A stretch of 64,000 nucleotides of DNA from Owenia fusiformis (taxonomy: Eukaryota; Annelida; Polychaeta; Sabellida; Oweniidae), in assembly GCA_903813345.2 (NCBI GenBank), contig CAIIXF020000008.1:24476822-24540821 (forward strand), written 5' to 3'. How positions within the stretch are numbered: position 1 is the first letter of the stretch; each line of letters begins with the position of its first letter. Below are positions 33,101-48,100 of this stretch, one piece after another. The notes beneath the pieces are model-generated. The model was not told where the DNA came from and did not search any database. It worked only from the letters and a program-made list of their open reading frames with translations. Position numbers and translations under genes: made by a program.

Positions 33101-36100
33101 CCGTAGCTAGTGTTGATTGTTCATCCTCTACTGTAGCTGGAGTAGATGGTTTATTCCCTAGTGTAGCTAGATTTAATGATTTCTCCTCTGCTGTAGCTAG
33201 AGTTGATGGTTGATCTTCTGCTGTAGCTAGAATTGATGATTTCTCCTCTGCTGTAGCTAGAGTTGATGGTTGATCTTCTGCTGTAGCTAGAATTGATGAT
33301 TTATCCTCTGCTGTAGCTAGAGTTGATGGTTTATTCTCTAGTGTAGCTAGACTTGATGATTTGTCCTCTATTGCAGCTTGAGTTGATACTTGATCCTTTG
33401 TTGTAGCTAGAATTGATGGTTTATCCTCTTTCATAGCACAAATTGATGGTTGATTTTTCGTTGTAACTAGGGTTGGTGGTTGATCCTCTGTTGTAGATAA
33501 AATTGGTGGTTGATCCTCTCCTGTAGCTAGATTTGATTGTTGATCCTCTGCTGTAGCTAGAGTTAATGGTTTCTCCTCTGTTAGAGCAAGATTTGGTGTA
33601 TCCTCAGTTGTTAATTGTTTACTTCCTTTTGTAACTAGAGTTGATGGTACAATGAATCTAGATAGTGTATCCTCTGCCGTAATTAGAGTTGATATTGTAT
33701 CCTCTGTTGCAGCTAAATTACTTGGTATAAGATCATGTTTTGTTTTATTAGGATTCTGATTAAATCTATCTGCATTACTATTGGTATCATCATTTTGTCT
33801 TAATATACTGTCATAAAGGTTGTTCCACTCTTTATCTTTTTCGGCAATGGCAGCATCATGATCTAATAGGCTGGACCGTTCCTCCAGAACGATATCAGAA
33901 TCAGAAATGTAGCCTTCTTGTGTCAAACTAAGTGCCTCATCTATTAAATCAGATACTTCAGGACTTGGTGGGATAGCAACTTTATGTTTACCCAAAGGAC
34001 TGTGCATCAACCTCTCATCTGACTGCGAACCAGAATGAGCCCCTGAATCAGAAGACCCATGTTGCTTGACATTGGTACTCCTGTCCTTTTTCGGCTGTGC
34101 TGAAGATAGCATAGAATTTACAGATGCAGATCTGCCCAGCAATGGGTTGACTTTTACATATAATGAGCTTGCAGATAGACTTCTCTCATGCATGTCACTA
34201 TTGTTATCTGGAGATTTCTCCATGTAAGGTTTGAATGACTCAGGTTCAGAATTTAATCTACATCTGGTAAGTGACAACTGTGAGTTGCTTATAATGTCAT
34301 CAACACTGTGTGATCTACTGACAAAGACAAACATAATGCTATCACTGGACATTATCCTGTCTGTTATACCTTCCATTTCTAGAACAGAATCTGCTGATAA
34401 GGATCTGTACATGGTAGAGCCCAGGAAAGGTGATGTAGGTCCTTCAAGGTCAGACATTGAAGGAGTCTTACCATACCACATCCTACCATGATTGTGAATG
34501 GGAGACCTTGACACCCTTGCTGGAGAGTTATACCTCATTCTGTACATATAATCATCTATAGCTCGAGGACTTTTTTGATCATCATTAAAATTCATGTATG
34601 GTTCTTGTGGAATTGTTAATGGGGAATGACCTTTTTGCTTTGGTGAAGTATTCTCCGAAGAGATGTGAATACATTGTGTTTCCAATTGGACAGGAGATAC
34701 CTGCTTATACAACTCAATTTGGTTTTCTGTGGTATCCTTATCAATCTTAACAAGAGGTACATGAGTAATGTCCTTATAGTCATCTATGCTCAATCTTCCA
34801 GACACTTCAGAGGCTTCATTTAGAAGGGTGTCAGTGTTATCAGTTCCTCTAGATGAATGACTGATTTCGTCATCAGAACCCAAATTTGAGTTTATAAAAT
34901 TATCCTTACTTGCATCTTCCTGGTAAGATATTTCGTAGTTCTGTCCAAATGTCTCATTTATTCTGGTTTTGGTAAGTCTTTTATAATCATCAGGACAATT
35001 CTCTCCTGTTGTTTGATGCGAAGGATTTGATATTAATGATTTCTTTGGTTGGTTGATCAGATACTCATTAGAGTCTTTGTTTATGGGATCATTTTTCATT
35101 GTTCCAATTGTATGAATAAATTCATTATGAGTTACTGCCAAAGTTGCTTCTTCAAACTTTATAGGGTCAATTGTATCCATATCTTCAGGAGGTTTTTCTT
35201 GATCTGATTCATCTAGCATTTCAGTTTTAGCTTTACACAGTTTGCAATGTATATTAGCAGTATCTATGGGACTGTATTCAGAGGGAGACAAGGACTCATT
35301 GACAACTAGGATAGAACTTTCCAAAGAATTACATGAAGCACCAGTTGCTTCACTTACATCACTTAAAGCAACATTAAACTGGTTTTCATCGTAACAATGC
35401 TTACATTGGATATTGCTTAATCCACTCTTTTCAATTGTTTCTTCATCATAGACATTTCCAGAATCCTGGAAGGGATTTTTGTCATGTGGCACATGTTTCA
35501 AACAAATTGCAGCAGCTTTTCGTGTTGGCGACGAGAAACGTTCTTCATCAGATAGCGTTCCAATGTTGTCAGTCATTTGGAAAATTCTGATTTGGCTAAG
35601 TGTCATTTTCTCTGCTGATATAGGTGGAGATATTGATGTGCTAGTGAACATCTTACCTGTTTCGTAGCTTTTACTGTTACGAGGTGAGACTGTTGTAGAT
35701 TCAATGTCTGTGCAGTCAGAGCTTATAGCTGAATCATTCTTGTCTGATTTCTTTTGCTTAACCCTTTCCTCCATGAATTTCCTTAAAGCATCCTGAAGAA
35801 TCTCTTGGTCTGACCGATCTTTAGTTGCAGACATAATAGCCTGTTTGTATTCAGATATTATCTTGTCATCTAATAATATAATTTCATCCAAAACTTTTCC
35901 ATGAATGTCTTTTTGTTCATTCTCAACAGGTATGATAGGTTTGATTTTATCAACCAGTGTAGTTGCTCCATCTGGGAAGACAATCTTCCATACTTCATGC
36001 CTGTCATCAGCCTCAACCAATGTAGCCGTGCCTTTGGAACCATCAGGAAATAATGCATCAAATTTATTCTTGATCACTGCACCAGTGGGGCATACAGATG

Positions 36101-39100
36101 GTCTGACCAATACAGGAGTTTCCTCATTAATGAATAAAGTAAACATTTCTTTCATATGCAGCTCTGGAAGCAATGTATTCACCGCTGAATCAGCAGCTTC
36201 TGCAAATCGTTCACTCCCACTCAGTTGAGAGATATCATTTAAAGCTGTTTCATGAACAAGATTAGCAGTTAACACAGATTCATCTGCTAAAATTACCTCT
36301 ACACCTTGATCATCTGCATTTTGATGTGTAGGCTTCCTGAAGATAGAAGTGTCATCTTCTAACACTGCAGTAATATCTTCTATTTGTCCTACTCCATGGG
36401 AAGATTTTGAAGTTGATGAGTTTCTTTCATGCACTTTTGTAATTGAGCCATCTGGTAATTTGATGTCCAACTGTGATGATCCATCTTTAGCGTTGAATTG
36501 TGTAGCAGTTACCATTGTACATACTTCTGCATGTTTCTCAGTAGAACTGTCATCTGCTTTTATTTTGTTAGCGATCACTGGTGTTCCCTTTTCAAGAAAA
36601 GCAGTCGATGAAGATTTTTGTTCCCATTCAGGTGCTTTGACAATTACTGGTGTACCATCTTCAAGTTGGCCTGTGACCAGTTCGCTTTCACTCAGTTCTG
36701 ACAGATCCTTTGCAGCATGTTCATCAATGTTCCCATATTCTTCGTGGATTGTTGACTGGGAGCCATCTGGTAGTGTTGCTGTCCGTGATTGTTTACCATC
36801 TGGTGATGTGACAGTGGAAGCTATTGCTTTATTGCCATCTGAAAGAATCAGTTCGGCAAAGTCATTAGGAGAGCCATCAGATGTAGAACGGGGCTTCACA
36901 ATGACTGGAGTTCCATCAGCAAGAACAGCTTCTGATGGTGATAGATGAGCAGCTTCAGTCAATCTTGTGGGACTTCTTACGACATCAGACTGCTGCAAAC
37001 TAGTTTCTGAACCATCTTGCATGTCCACATTCCAACTTGATTTTCCTTCAGATGAACATTCTGCTGTTTGTGTTACTTCAGTACCATCTTGAAATACCAT
37101 GGATGTATGTGATGTAGGTGCAGCTTCTCCATCTATTATTGGTTGATCATTCATTGGTGTAACATTCCCCAGTAGAGCTCTAGATAAAACAGTTGATTCA
37201 GTTCCTAAAGATGGCTTGAAACTTGTCTTTTCATCAACATGTTTCACTCCCATAACTGACCCAGGTAATAGCATTACTTGCCATGATTTTGAACCATCTG
37301 TTGATGCAACTAGATTAGCAGCTGACACAGATCCCTCTGGTAAAAGTACTTCTACACTTTGATCATCAACATTTTGATGTGTAGGCTCGAGGTTGATAGG
37401 AGAGCCGTCTTCTAACAATGCTGTGAATGTTTCCATTTTCTCTTCTTCATTGGAAGATTTTAAGGTTGTTAAGTTTCCTTCATGGACGTTTGCAATTGAA
37501 CCATCTGGTAATTTAGTGGTCCACTGTGATGTTCCATCTTCAAGGTTGAATTGTGTAGCAGTTACCATTGTACCATCAGGTAGTACTACTTCTGCATGTT
37601 TCTCAGTAGAACTGTCATCTGCTTCTGTTTTGTTAACGACCACTGGTGTTCTCTTTTCAATAGAAGCAATCACTGAAGATTTTTGTTCCCATTCAGGTAC
37701 TTTGATAAATTCATGTGATTTGAGTGGCAAAGCGGATACAACAGCTCCATCAGGCAGAGTGACTTGTAAAGTTTCAATGCCATCTTCTGATGTCACATGG
37801 GATGTGGCAGATTGATGTCCTTCTGGTAGTATCACACTGAAATATGTTCCAACAGAGTCACTGTGGAAATGAGTTTTGACAATTACTGGTGTGCCATCTT
37901 CAAGTTGGCCTGTGACCAGTTCACTTTCACTCAGTTCTGACAGATCCTTTGCAGCATGTTCATCAATATTCTCATATTCCTGGATTGTTGACTGGGAGCC
38001 ATCTGGTAGTGTTACAGTCCGTGATTGTTTACCATCTGGTGATGTGACTGTGGGAGCTATTGCTTTATTGCGATCTAGAAGAATCACTTCGGCAAAGTCA
38101 TTAGGAGAGCCATCAGATGTAGAACAGGGCTTCACAGTGACTTTGGTTCCATCAGCAAGACTACCTTCTGATGGTGATAGATAAACAGCTTCAGTCAATT
38201 TTGTGGGACTTCTCACTACATCAGACTGCTGCAAACTAATTTCTTGACCACCTTGCATATCAACATTCCAACTTGATTTGCCTTCAGATGAACACACTGC
38301 TATTTCTGATACTTCAGAACCATCTTGAAATACCATGGATGTGTGTGATGTAGGTGTAGCCTCTCCATCTATTATTGGTTGATCATTCACTGGTGTAACA
38401 TTCCCCAGTAGAGCTGTAGATTGAGCAGTTGATTCAGTTCCTAAAAATGGCTTGAAACTTGTCTTTTCATCATCATGTTTCACTCCCATAACTGACCCAG
38501 GTGATAGCATTACTTGCCCTGATTTTGAACCATCTGCTGATGCAACTAGAGTAGCAGTTGACACAGTTCCATCTGGTAAAATTACCTCTACCCCTTGATC
38601 ATTAATATTTTTATGTGTAGACTTTACTTTGATAAGAGTGCCGTCATCTAACAATGCAGTGAATGTTTCCATTTTCTCTACTTCATTGGAAGATTTTAAG
38701 GTTGTTAAGTTTCCTTCATGGATGTTTGCAATTGAACCATCTGGTAATCTAGTGGTCCACTGTAATGTTCCACCTTCAAGGTTGAATTGTGTAGCAGTTA
38801 CCATTGTACCATCAGGTAGTACTACTTCTGCATGTTTCTCAGTAGAACTGTCATCTGCTTCTGTTTTGTTAACGACCACTGGTGTTCTCTTTTCAATAGA
38901 AGCAGTCACTGAAGATTTTTGTTCCCATTCAGGTACTTTGATAAATTCATGTGATTTGAGTGGCAAAGCGGATACAACAGCTCCATCAGGCAGAGTGACT
39001 TGTAAAGTTTCAATGCCATCTTCTGATGTCACATGGGATGCAGCAGATTGATGTCCTTCCGGTAGTATCACACTGAAATATGTTCCAACAGAGTCAATGT

Positions 39101-42100
39101 GGGAATGTGTTTTGACAATTACTGGTGTGCTATCTTCAAGTTGGCCTGTGACCAGTTCACTTTCACTCAGTTCTGACAGATCCTTTGCAGCATGTTCATC
39201 AATATTCTCATATTCCTGGATTGTTGACTGGGAGCCATCTGGTAGTGTTACAGTCCGTGATTGTTTACCATCTGGTGATGTGACTATGGGAGCTATTGCT
39301 TTATTGCGATCTAGAAGAATCACTTCGGCAAAGTCATTAGGAGAGCCATCAGATGTAGAACAGGGCTTCACAGTGACTTTGGTTCCATCAGCAAGACCAG
39401 CTTCTGATGGTGACAGATGAGAAGCTTCAGTCAATCTTGTGGGACTTCTCACTACATCAGACTGCTGCAAACTAGTTTCTGAACCATCTTGCATATCCAC
39501 ATTCAAAGTTGATTTTCCTTCAGATGAACATACTGCTGTTACTGTTACTTCAGAACCATCTTGAAATACCATGGATGTGTGTGATGTAGGTGCAGCTTCT
39601 CCATCTATTATTGGTTGATCATTCACTGGTGTAACATTCCCCAGTAGAGCTCTAGATGGAGCAGTTGATTCAATTCCTAAAGATGACTTGAAACTTGTCT
39701 TTTCATCAAAATGTTTCAATCCCATAACTGACCCAGGTGATAGCATTACTTGCTCTGATTTTGAACCATCTGCTGATGCAACTAGAGTAGCAGTTGACAC
39801 GGATCCATCTGGTAAAATTACCTTTATACCTTGATCACCAATATTTTGATGTGTAGGCTTCACGTTGATAGGATTGCCGTCTTCTAACAATGCAGTGAAT
39901 GTTTCCATTTTCTCTACTTCATTGGAAGATTTTAAGGTTGTTAAGTTTCCTTCATGGACGTTTGCAATTGAACCATCTGGTAATTTAGTGTTCCACTGTA
40001 ATGTTCCATCTTCAAGGTTGAATTGTGTATCAGTTACCATTGTACCATCAGGTAGTACTACTTCTGCATGTTTCTCAGTAGAAATGTCATCTGTTTCTGT
40101 TTTGTTAACGACCACTGGTGTTCTCTTTTCAACAGAAGCAGTCACTGAAGATTTTTGTTCCCATTCAGGTACTTCAGGTATAAATACATGTGATTTTTGC
40201 GGCAAAGCGGATACAACAGCTCCATCAGGCAGTGTAACTTGTAAAGTTCCAATGCCATCTTCTGATGTCACATGGGATGCAGCAGATTGATGTCCTTCCG
40301 GTAGTATCACACTGAAATATGTTCCAACAGAGTCAATGTGGGAATGTGTTTTGACAATTACTGGTGTGCCATCTTCAAGTTGGCCTGTGACCAGTTCACT
40401 TTCACTCAGTTCAGACAGATCCTTTGCAGCATGTTCATCAATATTCTCATATTCCTGGATTGTTGACTGGGAGCCATCTGGTAGTGTTACTGTCTGTGAT
40501 TGTTTACCATCTGGTGATGTGACTGTGGGAGCTATTGCTTTATTGCGATCTAGAAGAATCACTTCGGCAAAATCATTAAGAGAGCCATCAGATGTAGAAC
40601 GGGGCTTCACAATGACTGTGGTTCCATCAGCAAGAACAGCTTCTGATGGTGATAGATAAACAGCTTCAGTCAATCTTGTGGGACTTCTCACTACATCAGA
40701 CTGCTGCAAACTAATTTCTTGACCATCTTGCATATCAACATTCCAACTTGATTTGCCTTCAGATGAACATACTGCTGTTTCTGTTACTTCAGTACCATCT
40801 TGAAATACCATGGATGTATGTGATGTAGGTGCAGCTTCTCCATCTATTATTGGTTGATCATTCACTGGTGTAACATTCCCCAGTAGAGCTCTAGATGGAG
40901 CAGTTGATTCAATTCCTAAAGATGGCCTGAAACTTGTCTTTTCATCAACATGTTTCACTCCCATAACTGACCCAGGTGATAGCATTACTTGCCCTGATTT
41001 TGAACCATCTGCTGATGCAACTAGAGTAGCAGTTGACACAGTTCCCTCTGGTAAAATTACCTCTTCTCCTTGATCATTAGCATTTTGATGTGAAGACTTC
41101 ACTTGGATAAGAGTGCTGTCATCTAACAATGCAGTGAATGTTTCCATTTTCTCTACTTCATTGGAAGATTTTAAGGTTGTTAAGTTTCCTTCATGGACGT
41201 TTGCAATTGAACCATCTGGTAATCTAGTGGTCCACTGTGATGTTCCATCTTCAAGGTTGAATTGTGTATCAGTTACCATTGTACCATCAGGTAGTACTAC
41301 TTCTGCATGTTTCTCAGTAGAACTGTCATCTGCTTTTATTTTGTTAACGACCACTGGTGTTCTCTTTTCAATAGAAGCAGTCACTGAAGATTTTTGTTCC
41401 CATTCAGGTACTTTGACAAATTCATGTGATTTGAGTGGCAAAGCGGATACAACAGCTCCATCAGGCAGAGTGACTTGTAAAGTTTCAATGCCATCTTCTG
41501 ATGTCACATGGGATGTGGCAGATTGATGTCCTTCCGGTAGTATCACACTGAAATATGTTCCAACAGAGTCACTGTGGGAACGTGTTTTGACAATTACTGG
41601 TGTGCCATCTTCAAGTTGGCCTGTGACCAGTTCACTTTCACTCAGTTCTGACAGATCCTTTGCAGCATGTTCATCAATATTCCAATGTTCATGGATTGTT
41701 GACTGGGAGCCATCTGGTAGTGTTGCTGTCCGTGATTGTTTACCATCTGGTGATGTGACCGTGGGAGCTATTGCTTTATTGCGATCTAGAAGAATCACTT
41801 CGGCAAAATCATTAAGAGAGCCATCAGATGTAGAACGGAGCTTCACAATGACTGTGGTTCCATCAGCAAGAACAGCTTCTGATGGTGATAGATAAACAGC
41901 TTCAGTCAATCTTGTGGGACTTCTCACTACATCAGACTGCTGCAAACTAATTTCTTGACCATCTTGCATATCAACATTCCAACTTGATTTGCCTTCAGAT
42001 GAACATACTGCTGTTTCTGTTACTTCAGAACCATCTTGAAATACCATGGATGTGTGTGATGTAGGTGCAGCTTCTCCATCTATTATTGGTTGATCATTCA

Positions 42101-45100
42101 CTGGTGTAACATTCCCCAGTAGAGCTCTAGATGGAGCAGTTGATTCAATTCCTAAAGATGGCTTGAAACTTGTCTTTTCATCAACATGTTTCACTCCCAT
42201 AACTGACGCAGGTGATATCATTACTTGCCCTGATTTTGAACCATCTGCTGATGCAACTAAAGTAGCAGTTGACACAGTTCGATCTGGTAAAATTACCTCT
42301 TCTCCTTGATCATTAGCATTTTGATGCGTAGACTTCACTTGGATAAGAGTGCCGTCATCTAACAATGCAGTGAATGTTTCCATTTTCTCTTCTTCATTGG
42401 AAGATTTTAAGGTTGTTAAGTTTCCTTCATGGACGTTTGCAATTGAACCATCTGGTAATCTAGTGGTCCACTGTGATGTTCCATCTTCAAGGTTGAATTG
42501 TGTATCAGTTACCATTGTACCATCAGGTAGTACTACTTCTGCATGTTTCTCAGTAGAACTGTCATCTGCTTCTGTTTTGTTAACGACCACTGGTGTTCTC
42601 TTTTCAACAGAAGCAGTCACTGAAGATTTTTGTTCCCATTCAGGTACTTTGACAAATTCATGTGATTTGAGTGGCAAAGCGGATACAACAGCTCCATCAG
42701 GCAGAGTGACTTGTAAAGTTTCAATGCCATCTTCTGATGTCACATGGGATGTGGCAGATTGATGCCCTTCCGGTAGTATCACACTGAAATATGTTCCAAC
42801 AGAGTCAATGTGGGAACGTGTTTTGACAATTACTGGTGTGCCATCTTCAAGTTGGCCTGTGACCAGTTCACTTTCACTCAGTTCTGACAGATCCTTTGCA
42901 GCATGTTCATCAATATTCCCATGTTCATGGATTGTTGACTGGGAGCCATCCTGTAGTGTTGCTGTCCGTGATTGTTTACCATCTGGTGATGTGACCGTGG
43001 GAGCTATTGCTTTATTGCGATCTAGAAGAATCTCTTCGGCAAAATCATTAAGAGAGCCATCAGATGTAGAACGGGGCTTCACAATGACTGTGGTTCCATC
43101 AGCAAGAACAGCTTCTGATGGTGATAGATAAACAGCTTCAGTCAATCTTGTGGGACTTCTCACTACATCAGACTGCTGCAAACTAATTTCTTGACCATCT
43201 TGCATATCAACATTCCAACTTGATTTGCCTTCAGATGAACATACTGCTGTTTCTGTTACTTCAGAACCATCTTGAAATACCATGGATGTGTGTGATGTAG
43301 GTGCAGCTTCTCCATCTATTATTTGTTGATCATTCCTTGTTGTAACATTCCCCAGTAGAGATCTAGATGGAGCAGTTGATTCAATTCCTAAAGATGGCTT
43401 GAAACTTGTCTTTTCATCAACATGTTTCACTCCCATAACTGACCCAGGTGATATCATTACTTGCCCTGATTTTGAACCATCTGCTGATGCAACTAGAGTA
43501 GCAGTTGACACAGTTCCATCTGGTAAAATTACCTCTTCTCCTTGATCATTAGCATTTTGATGCGTAGACTTCACTTGGATAAGAGTGCTGTCATCTAACA
43601 ATGCAGTGAATGTTTCCATTTTCTCTTCTTCATTGGAAGATTTTAAGGTTGTTAAGTTTCCTTCATGGACGTTTGCAATTGAACCATCTGGTAATTTAGT
43701 GTTCCACTGTGATGTTCCATCTTCAAGGTTGAATTGTGTATCAGTTACCATTGTACCATCAGGTAGTACTACTTCTGCATGTTTCTCAGTAGAACTGTCA
43801 CCTGCTTTTATTTTGTTAACTACCACTGGTGTTCTCTTTTCAATAGAAGCAGTCACTGAAGATTTTTGTTCCCATTCAGGTACTTTGACAAATTCATGTG
43901 ATTTGAGTGGCAAAGCGGATACAACAGCTCCATCAGGCAGAGTGACTTGTAAAGTTTCAATGCCATCTTCTGATGTCACATGGGATGCAGCAGATTGATG
44001 CCCTTCCGGTAGTATCACACTGAAATACGTTCCAACAGAGTCAATGTGGGAATGTGTTTTGACAATTACTGGTGTGCCATCTTCAAGTTGGCCTGTGACC
44101 AGTTCACTTTCACTCAGTTCTGACAGATCCTTTGCAGCATGTTCATCAATATTCTCATATTCCTGGATTGTTGACTGGGAGTCATCTGGTAGTGTTACAG
44201 TCCGTGATTGTTTACCATCTGGTGATGTGACCGTGGGAGCTATTGCTTTATTGCGCTCTAGAAGAATCACTTCGGCAAAATCATTAAGAGAACCATCAGA
44301 TGTAGAACGGAGCTTCACAATGACTGTGGTTCCATCAGCAAGAACAGCTTCTGATGGTGATAGATAAACAGCTTCAGTCAATCTTGTGGGACTTCTCACT
44401 ACATCAGACTGCTGCAAACTAATTTCTTGACCATCTTGCATATCAACATTCCAACTTGATTTGCCTTCAGATGAACATACTGCTGTTTCTGTTACTTCAG
44501 AACCATCTTGAAATACCATGGATGTGTGTGATGTAGGTGCAGCTTCTAATTCTATTATTGGTTGATCATTCCTTGGTGTAACATTCCCCAGTAGAGATCT
44601 AGATGGAGCAGTTGATTCAATTCCTAAAGATGGCTTGAAACTTGTCTTTTCATCAACATGTTTCACTCCCATAACTGACCCAGGTGATATCATTACTTGC
44701 CCTGATTTTGAACCATCTGCTGATGCAACTAGAGTAGCAGTTGACACAGTTCCATCTGGTAAAATTACCTCTTCTCCTTGATCATTAGCATTTTGATGCG
44801 TAGACTTCACTTGGATAAGAGTGCCGTCATCTAACAATGCAGTGAATGTTTCCATTTTCTCTTTTTCATTGGAAGATTTTAAGGTTGTTAAGTTTCCTTC
44901 ATGGACGTTTGCAATTGAACCATCTGGTAATTTAGTGGTCCACTGTGATGTTCCATCTTCAAGGTTGAATTGTGTATCAGTTACCATTGTACCATCAGGT
45001 AGTACTACTTCTGCATGTTTCTCAGTAGAACTGTCATCTGCTTCTGTTTTGTTAACGACCACTGGTGTTCTCTTTTCAATAGAAGCAATCACTGAAGATT

Positions 45101-48100
45101 TTTGTTCCCATTCAGGTACTTTGATAAATTCATGTGATTTGAGTGGCAAAGCGGATACAACAGCTCCATCAGGCAGAGTGACTTGTAAAGTTTCAATGCC
45201 ATCTTCTGATGTCACATGGGATGTGGCAGATTGATGTCCTTCCGGTAGTATTACACTGAAATATGTTCCAACAGAGTCACTGTTGGAACGTGTTTTGACA
45301 ATTACTGGTGTGCCATCTTCAAGTTGGCCTTTGACCAGTTCACTTTCACTCAGTTCTGACAGATCCTTTGCAGCATGTTCATCAATATTCTCATATTCCT
45401 GGATTGTTGACTGGGAGCCATCTGGTAGTGTTACAGTCCGTGATTGTTTACCATCTGGTGATGTGACTGTGGGAGCTATTGTTTTATTGCGATCTAGAAG
45501 AATCACTTCGGCAAAGTCATTAGGAGAGCCATCAGATGTAGAACAGGACTTCACAGTGACTTTGGTTCCATCAGCAAGACCAGCTTCTGATGGTGATAGA
45601 TAAACAGCTTCAGTCAATTTTGTGGGACTTCTCACTACATCAGACTGCTGCAAACTAATTTCTTGACCACCTTGCATATCAACATTCAAACTTGATTTGC
45701 CTTCAGATGAACATACTGCTGTTTCTGTTACTTCAGAACCATCTTGAAATACCATGGATGTGTGTGATGTAGGTGCAGCTTCTTCATCTATTATTTGTTG
45801 ATCATTCCTTGGTGTAACATTCCCCAGTAGAGATCTAGATGGAGCAGTTGATTCAATTCCTAAAGATGGCTTGAAACTTGTCTTTTCATCAACATGTTTC
45901 GATCCCATAACTGACCCAGGTGATATCATTACTTGCCCTGATTTTGAACCATCTGCTGATGCAACTAGAGTAGCAGTTGACACAGTTCCATCTGGTAAAA
46001 TTACATCTTCTCCTTGATCATTAGCATTTTGATGCGTAGACTTCACTTGGATAAGAGTGCCGTCATCTAACAATGCAGTGAATGTTTCCATTTTCTCTTC
46101 TTCATTGGAAGATTTTAAGGTTGTTAAGTTTCCTTCATGGACGTTTGCAATTGAACCATCTGGTAATCTAGTGGTCCACTGTGATGTTCCATCTTCAAAG
46201 TTGAATTGTGTATCAGTTACCATTGTACCATCAGGTAGTACTACTTCTGCATGTTTCTCAGTAGAACTGTCATCTGCTTTTATTTTGTTAACGACCACTG
46301 GTGTTCTCTTTTCAATAGAAGCAGTCACTGAAGATTTTTGTTCCCATTCAGGTACTTTGATAAATTCATGTGATTTGAGTGGCAAAGCGGATACAACAGC
46401 TCCATCAGGCAGAGTGACTTGTAAAGTTTCAATGCCTTCTTCTGATGTCACATGGGATGTGGCAGATTGATGTCCTTCCGGTAGTATCACACTGAAATAT
46501 ATTCCAACAGAGTCACTGTGGAAATGAGTTTTGACAATTACTGGTGTGCCGTCTTCAAGTTGGCCTGTGACCAGTTCACTTTCACTCAGTTCTGACAGAT
46601 CCTTTGCAGCATGTTCATCAATATTCTCATATTCCTGGATTGTTGACTTGGAGCCATCTGGTAGTGTTACAGTCCGTGATTGTTTACCATCTGGTGATGT
46701 GACTGTGGGAGCTATTGTTTTATTGCGATCTAGAAGAATCACTTCGGCAAAGTCATTAGGAGAGCCATCAGATGTAGAACAGGACTTCACAGTGACTTTG
46801 GTTCCATCAGCAAGACCAGCTTCTGATGGTGATAGATAAACAGCTTCAGTCAATTTTGTGGGACTTCTCACTACATCAGACTGCTGCAAACTAATTTCTT
46901 GACCACCTTGCATATCAACATTCCAACTTGATTTGCCTTCAGATGAACATACTGCTGTTTCTGATACTTCAGAACCATCTTGAAATACTATGGATGTGTG
47001 TGATGTAGGTGTAGCCTCTCCATCTATTATTGGTTGATCATTCACTGGTGTAACATTCCCCAGTAGAGCTCTAGATGGAGCAGTTGATTCAATTCCTAAA
47101 GATGGCTTGAAACTTGTGTTTTCATCAACATGTTTCACCCCCATAACTGACCCAGGTGATAGCATTACTTGCCATGATTTCGAACCATCTGCCGATGCAA
47201 CTAGATTAGCAGTTGACACGGATCCATCTGGTAAAATTACCTTTATACCTTGATCATCAATATTTTGATGTGTAGGCTTCACGTTGATAGGAGTGCCATC
47301 TTCTAACAATGCAGTGAATGTTTCCATTTTTTCTTCTTCATTCAAAGATTTTAAAGTTGTTAAGTTTCCTTCATGCCCTTTTGCAATTGAAGCATCTGGT
47401 AATTTAGTGTTCCACTGTAATGTTCCATCTCCAAGGTTGATTTGTTTAGCAGTTACCATTGTACCATCAGGCAGTACTACTTCTGCATGTTTCTCAGTAG
47501 AACTGTCATCTGCTTCTGTTTTGTTAGCAGTTACTGAAGATTTCTGTTCCCATTCAGGTACTTCGACTATTTCACTTTCACTCAATTGTGACATATCCTT
47601 TGCAGCATATTCATTATGTTCAATTTTTCCATGTTCATGACAGGCTGACTGGGAGCCCTCTGATAGTTTTACAGACCATGATTGTTGACCATCTTGTGAT
47701 GTGATAGGGGAAGCTATTGCCCTATTGCCATCTGGAGGAATCACTTCTGCAAAGTCATTAGGAGAGCCCCTTGATATTAAACAGGGCTCCACAATGACTG
47801 AAGTTCCATCAGCTGCTGATGGTGATAGATCAGCAGCTTCTGTAGATTTTGTTGGACTGCATACAACGTTAGTTTGTTGCAGACCTTTTGGAATATCCTG
47901 TTTTAATTTTATAAGTATTACATCACTGGATGCTTTGTCTGAATCTTCAAACTGAATATCTGTGAGATTGTTAAATGAGTTTGTTTTGAGACTGTTGAGA
48001 CCTATAGTTGCCTCACTTGATTCAGACAACCCATCTGAGCACTTAGAATTGAATGATGTTCTCAAAGCAGCCTCTGGAAATGGTTTAGTAATCCAAGATA

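Larger units (their letters stand above)
24560..33720 (-). repeat. Decapeptide (30-bp) coding repeat array, about 300 units
   Basis: The unit consensus is ATAEDQPSTL with variants (TKEDQPSN, TLENKPST). The period is 30 bp with rare exceptions, giving about 9.2 kb and roughly 300 copies. On the + strand it appears as 'AGTTGATGGTTGATCCTCTG' plus 'CTGTAGCTAG'. Each unit keeps the acidic pair, the Pro-Ser and the Leu-Ala. The protein product should be acidic, rich in Ser/Thr/Pro and disordered or extended. It is the largest block of the protein after the LPDGT units. Confidence 0.9.
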
